Shown in pieces: positions 5,198 through 7,216 of a stretch of DNA of 7,216 nt; position 1 is the stretch's first letter; each line of letters starts with the position of its first letter. The notes under the pieces are model-generated. The model saw nothing but the letters and a program-made list of their open reading frames with translations, was not told where the DNA came from and did not search any database. The stretch covers positions 1 through 7,216 of the forward strand of contig SXIE01000359.1 in the NCBI GenBank assembly GCA_005772945.1, written 5' to 3'. The stretch comes from Pseudomonadota bacterium (GTDB lineage Bacteria > Myxococcota > UBA9042 > PHBI01). The position numbers and the translations under genes are program-made.

Positions 5198-6095
5198 AGC
5201 CGAGCGTGGCGGCGTGAAGGGCGAGGCGCTCGGCCGCGGGGCCGCCGTACTCGGGGTCGCCGACCAGCGGCGCGCCGAGGGCCTGCATGTGGATGCGGAT
5301 CTGGTGGGTGCGGCCGGTCGTGAGCGAGGCGCCGACGAGGGAGACGGGGCCGAGCGGGGTGTCCGCGAAGTGCTCGAGGACCGTGACGTCGGTGCCCGCG
5401 GGCAGTCCATCCTCGCCGGGGCGGGCGGCGCGCGCCTCGCGTCCGGCGATGACGATCGGGACCGAGCAGCGACCCTCGGCCGGCGTGCCGGCGGTGAGGG
5501 CGAGGTAGCGGCGCTCGAGCGCGTGGGCGCGGAATTGAGGGGTCAGGAAGGCGGTCGCGTCGGGGCCGAGGCCGGCGACGAGCAGGCCGCTGGCGCCCTT
5601 GTCGAGGCGATGCATGAGGCGCACGTGCTGGCCGAAGTGCCGCATCAACGCATATTGAAGCGAACCGACGTCGCCGAGCTCGGAGCCCTGCGAGAGCTGG
5701 CCGGAGGGCTTTGAAACAACGGCGATGGCGGCGTCCTGGTAGACGATTTCGAGCGCGAAGTGCTCGGGCACGAGGACGTCGGGGTGCCAGGTCAGCGCAA
5801 TGTCGTCGCCGGCGCGTACCTCCCAGGAGGCGATGCGCACGCGCTTCTTGCCGATGGTGACGGCGCCCATGGCGAGGACCTTGCGGGCCTCGCGGCGCGA
5901 GAGCTCGGGGACGAGCTGGGCCAGGACCTTGTCGAGGCGGGCGCCGCCGAGGGCTTCGGGGACCTGGACGCGGGCCTTGCGGGCGGTCGATGGGGGCGGT
6001 GGGCGATTCACGGCGCGGACCCTAGACCAGGCGAGGGCAAAAGACGACCGCGATGACGCTTCGTGGGCGGGTCGGGCGGTGCCGGCGGTTGGCAT
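5067..6095 (-). CDS. RluA-family pseudouridine synthase
   Basis: An enzyme that isomerises uridine to pseudouridine in RNA, most likely rRNA or tRNA; the exact target cannot be read from sequence. Of 342 residues, about 43-105 form an S4-type RNA-binding domain (LDKVLAQLVPELSRREARK) and about 115-305 the RluA catalytic domain. MHRLDKGASG (161-170) carries the catalytic Asp165; the usual form is HRLDxxTSG, so Ala replaces the Thr. GRTHQIRIHM (261-270) and GDPEYGG (279-285) are the other family motifs. The ATG at 6095 lacks a ribosome binding site and residues 1-40 are not conserved; a GTG at 6011 (residue 29) has AGGG eight bases upstream and may be the real start. The last 24 or so residues are Pro/Ala-rich and overlap the convergent DUF454 gene by 131 bp. 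It is divergent from the lipoprotein gene. Confidence 0.92.
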   Translation of the reverse strand: MPTAGTARPAHEASSRSSFALAWSRVRAVNRPPPPSTARKARVQVPEALGGARLDKVLAQLVPELSRREARKVLAMGAVTIGKKRVRIASWEVRAGDDIALTWHPDVLVPEHFALEIVYQDAAIAVVSKPSGQLSQGSELGDVGSLQYALMRHFGQHVRLMHRLDKGASGLLVAGLGPDATAFLTPQFRAHALERRYLALTAGTPAEGRCSVPIVIAGREARAARPGEDGLPAGTDVTVLEHFADTPLGPVSLVGASLTTGRTHQIRIHMQALGAPLVGDPEYGGPAAERLALHAATLGFNHPDGTPRRFERAPDADFWQTAGLPPRPVVPAPPAARSECAG

Positions 6096-6183
6096 CTGCG
6101 CGAAAATGCACTAGGGTGGGTTATCGTTCGAGCAGACTGCGCCGATCGCGCAACTGACCTGATCAACAGCACGAATCGCCGCA

Positions 6184-6204
6184 CTCACGACCGTTCACCG
6201 TGAG
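6184..6204. promoter_or_regulatory. Small inverted repeat in the synthase-lipoprotein divergent spacer
   Basis: CTCACG (6184-6189) and CGTGAG (6199-6204) are perfect reverse complements around nine bases, in the 137-bp spacer (6096-6232) between the two divergent genes. No convincing -35/-10 pair is visible on either strand. It could be an operator or chance. Confidence 0.2.
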
Positions 6205-6220
6205 GATGGCTTGCCAATTT

Positions 6221-6226
6221 GGGGGA
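6221..6226 (+). promoter_or_regulatory. Ribosome binding site of the lipoprotein gene
   Basis: GGGGGA lies six bases before the ATG at 6233 and fixes that start. The ATG at 6226 that overlaps this element is out of frame with the signal peptide. Confidence 0.55.
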
Positions 6227-6232
6227 TGTCCG

Positions 6233-7216
6233 ATGACCGAACTCCGGCGCGTGGGCGTATTGCACTGGCTTGCCTGTGGGCTCGTGGGCGCGTTCGTCGC
6301 CGCCTGCGGCGGGGATGAGGAGGGTACGACCGGAGACGCCGGCGATACTGTGGTGGTTGTGAATGAGGTCCAGGGCGACACGACAGGGGGGGATGTCGGG
6401 TTCGAGGTCGCGTCCGACGTCGCGTCCGAGGTCGCGTCCGAGGTTGCGTCCGAGGTCGCGTCCGAGATCGCGTCCGAGACCGAGTCCGAGATCGCGTCCG
6501 AGATCGCGTCCGAGATCGCGTCCGAGATCGCGTCCGAGACCGAGTCCGAGATCGCGTCCGAGACCGAGTCCGAGGTCCTGGATCCGCCGCCGACCGATCC
6601 CTCCGTCACCGTCGCGGTTACGGTCGAGAGCGACGGGCTCCACGCGACCCTGACCTGGGGCGAGGGCGCGTACGAGCTCTCGGCGACGACCTTCACCGAT
6701 CCCGAGACCGGCGCCCGCGGTGCGCGCTTTGTGGGCAGCGACGGCGCCTTCGTCGAAGCCGCCTTCACGTCGCTCGACGACGCGACGTTGGACACGGGCG
6801 AGCTCCTCATCGACGGCTACGGCGCCCTCGGCGACGACGAGCTCGCGGCCCTCGATCTCCTGGCGGACAGCGCGTTCGGCGTCTCGCTCGCGATGGCCCC
6901 GCTCGAGATCGCCTGCGCCAGCGACGCGAGCATCTCGGACGGCGAGCGGGCCGCGCTGCTCCTCCCCTGGCAGATGATGCTCAAGTACGCCTCGAGCTAC
7001 CCGACCGTCGGCCAGGTCGCCGCCAACGCCTCGTGCGAGTTCTGGGCGACCCGCGAGAACGGCGGGCAAGAAGAGATCGCGCCCGCGAACCTGCCTGCGA
7101 CCGACGGCACCGAGGTTGCGGCCACGCCCTCGACGTTCCGGCCGCCGACGATGTTCGTCATCGAGGACCCGGAAGACATCCCCTCGGTGCCGTTCTATTG
7201 GCCCTTCGACGCTGCC
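6233..7216 (+). CDS. Repeat-bearing lipoprotein, C-terminus beyond window
   Basis: An exported lipoprotein of at least 328 residues; the frame is open to the last base of the window. MTELRRVGVLHW plus a hydrophobic stretch leads to the lipobox VAAC with Cys25 as the predicted lipid-modified residue, followed by GGDEEG. Residues 26-57 are an acidic Gly/Asp/Thr linker. Residues 58-113 are fourteen tetrapeptides (EVAS, DVAS, EIAS, ETES), encoded by 12-bp repeats. A Pro-containing junction (DPPPTDP, 117-123) follows, then a domain from about residue 124 that starts with alternating beta-like strands (VTVAVTVESDG, ATLTWGEGAYEL) and later has an acidic, helical part with Cys228 and Cys268, which could form a disulfide. 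I do not recognise this domain. The repeat probably acts as a spacer holding the domain away from the membrane. A run of seven G (6386-6392) precedes the repeat. The Asp after the Gly pair sits at +4, not +2, so the classical inner-membrane retention signal is absent. Confidence 0.85.
   Translation, partial: MTELRRVGVLHWLACGLVGAFVAACGGDEEGTTGDAGDTVVVVNEVQGDTTGGDVGFEVASDVASEVASEVASEVASEIASETESEIASEIASEIASEIASETESEIASETESEVLDPPPTDPSVTVAVTVESDGLHATLTWGEGAYELSATTFTDPETGARGARFVGSDGAFVEAAFTSLDDATLDTGELLIDGYGALGDDELAALDLLADSAFGVSLAMAPLEIACASDASISDGERAALLLPWQMMLKYASSYPTVGQVAANASCEFWATRENGGQEEIAPANLPATDGTEVAATPSTFRPPTMFVIEDPEDIPSVPFYWPFDAA
6404..6571 (+). repeat. Fourteen tandem 12-bp repeats inside the lipoprotein gene
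   Basis: The unit is GAGRTCGCGTCC with variants: units 1-5 carry mainly GTC (EVAS; unit 2 is DVAS and unit 4 uses GTT), units 6, 8-11 and 13 carry ATC (EIAS), and units 7, 12 and 14 are GAGACCGAGTCC (ETES). The array ends at 6571, where GAGGTCCTG leaves the pattern. Being a multiple of three, gain or loss of units would change spacer length without shifting the frame. The repeat has no stop codon in any of the six frames, which explains several spurious overlapping open frames here. Confidence 0.97.

Noticed and set aside
6404..6571. Possible CRISPR array
   Set aside because: Units are 12 bp with no spacers and stay in one coding frame; this is a coding tandem repeat.
6363..6653. Plus-strand Arg/Pro/Ser repeat open frame inside the lipoprotein gene
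   Set aside because: It is the +1 frame of the same 12-bp repeat; there is no independent start signal. It matters only as the possible outcome of slippage at the G7 tract.
6185..7069. Minus-strand open frames rich in GLGRDL or SDAISD repeats
   Set aside because: These are the antisense readings of the lipoprotein repeat, which has no stop codon in any frame. The plus frame has a ribosome binding site, a signal peptide and a lipobox.

Overview
This is a very GC-rich bacterial window with eight protein genes, two of them cut by the window ends, and no RNA gene, insertion sequence or CRISPR array that I can see. The mix of a proteobacterial-type respiratory complex I, Arg/Ala/Pro-rich protein tails, and a lipoprotein with a long acidic/Ser repeat behind its lipid-anchored cysteine suggests a deltaproteobacterial lineage in the old sense (Myxococcota or Bradymonadota-like). 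That placement is inference from style, not from a marker gene.

Layout. On the minus strand, read from right to left, a row of co-oriented genes runs from 4455 to 1: an unassigned radical SAM enzyme (4455-3067), a small FmdB-type zinc-ribbon protein (3017-2703), a 254-bp leader rich in repeats and inverted repeats, then complex I genes nuoA (2448-2065), nuoC (2060-1563), nuoD (1559-321) and the first 84 codons of nuoG (254 to beyond base 1). nuoA, nuoC and nuoD are almost touching (3-4 bp gaps) and are surely one transcript. nuoB is absent between nuoA and nuoC, and nuoE/nuoF are absent between nuoD and nuoG, so these essential subunits must be encoded elsewhere.

Divergent from the radical SAM gene, a small DUF454/YbaN-type inner-membrane protein (4565-5197, plus) runs tail-to-tail into an RluA-family pseudouridine synthase (6095-5067, minus). 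Their reading frames overlap by 131 bp, although the conserved domains only abut. Divergent from the synthase, a lipoprotein gene (6233 to beyond 7216, plus) carries fourteen in-frame 12-bp repeats (EVAS/EIAS/ETES) just after its signal peptide; it is open to the window edge.

Functionally, nuoACDG encode part of the NADH:quinone oxidoreductase: NuoA in the membrane at the quinone-site junction, NuoC and NuoD in the connecting arm, and NuoG carrying electron-transfer clusters. The other genes are ordinary housekeeping or surface genes with no clear joint pathway. I do not see a convincing new multi-gene system. The points most worth a look are the split nuo cluster, the unassigned radical SAM protein beside a zinc-ribbon partner, the repeat lipoprotein, and the structured leader before nuoA.
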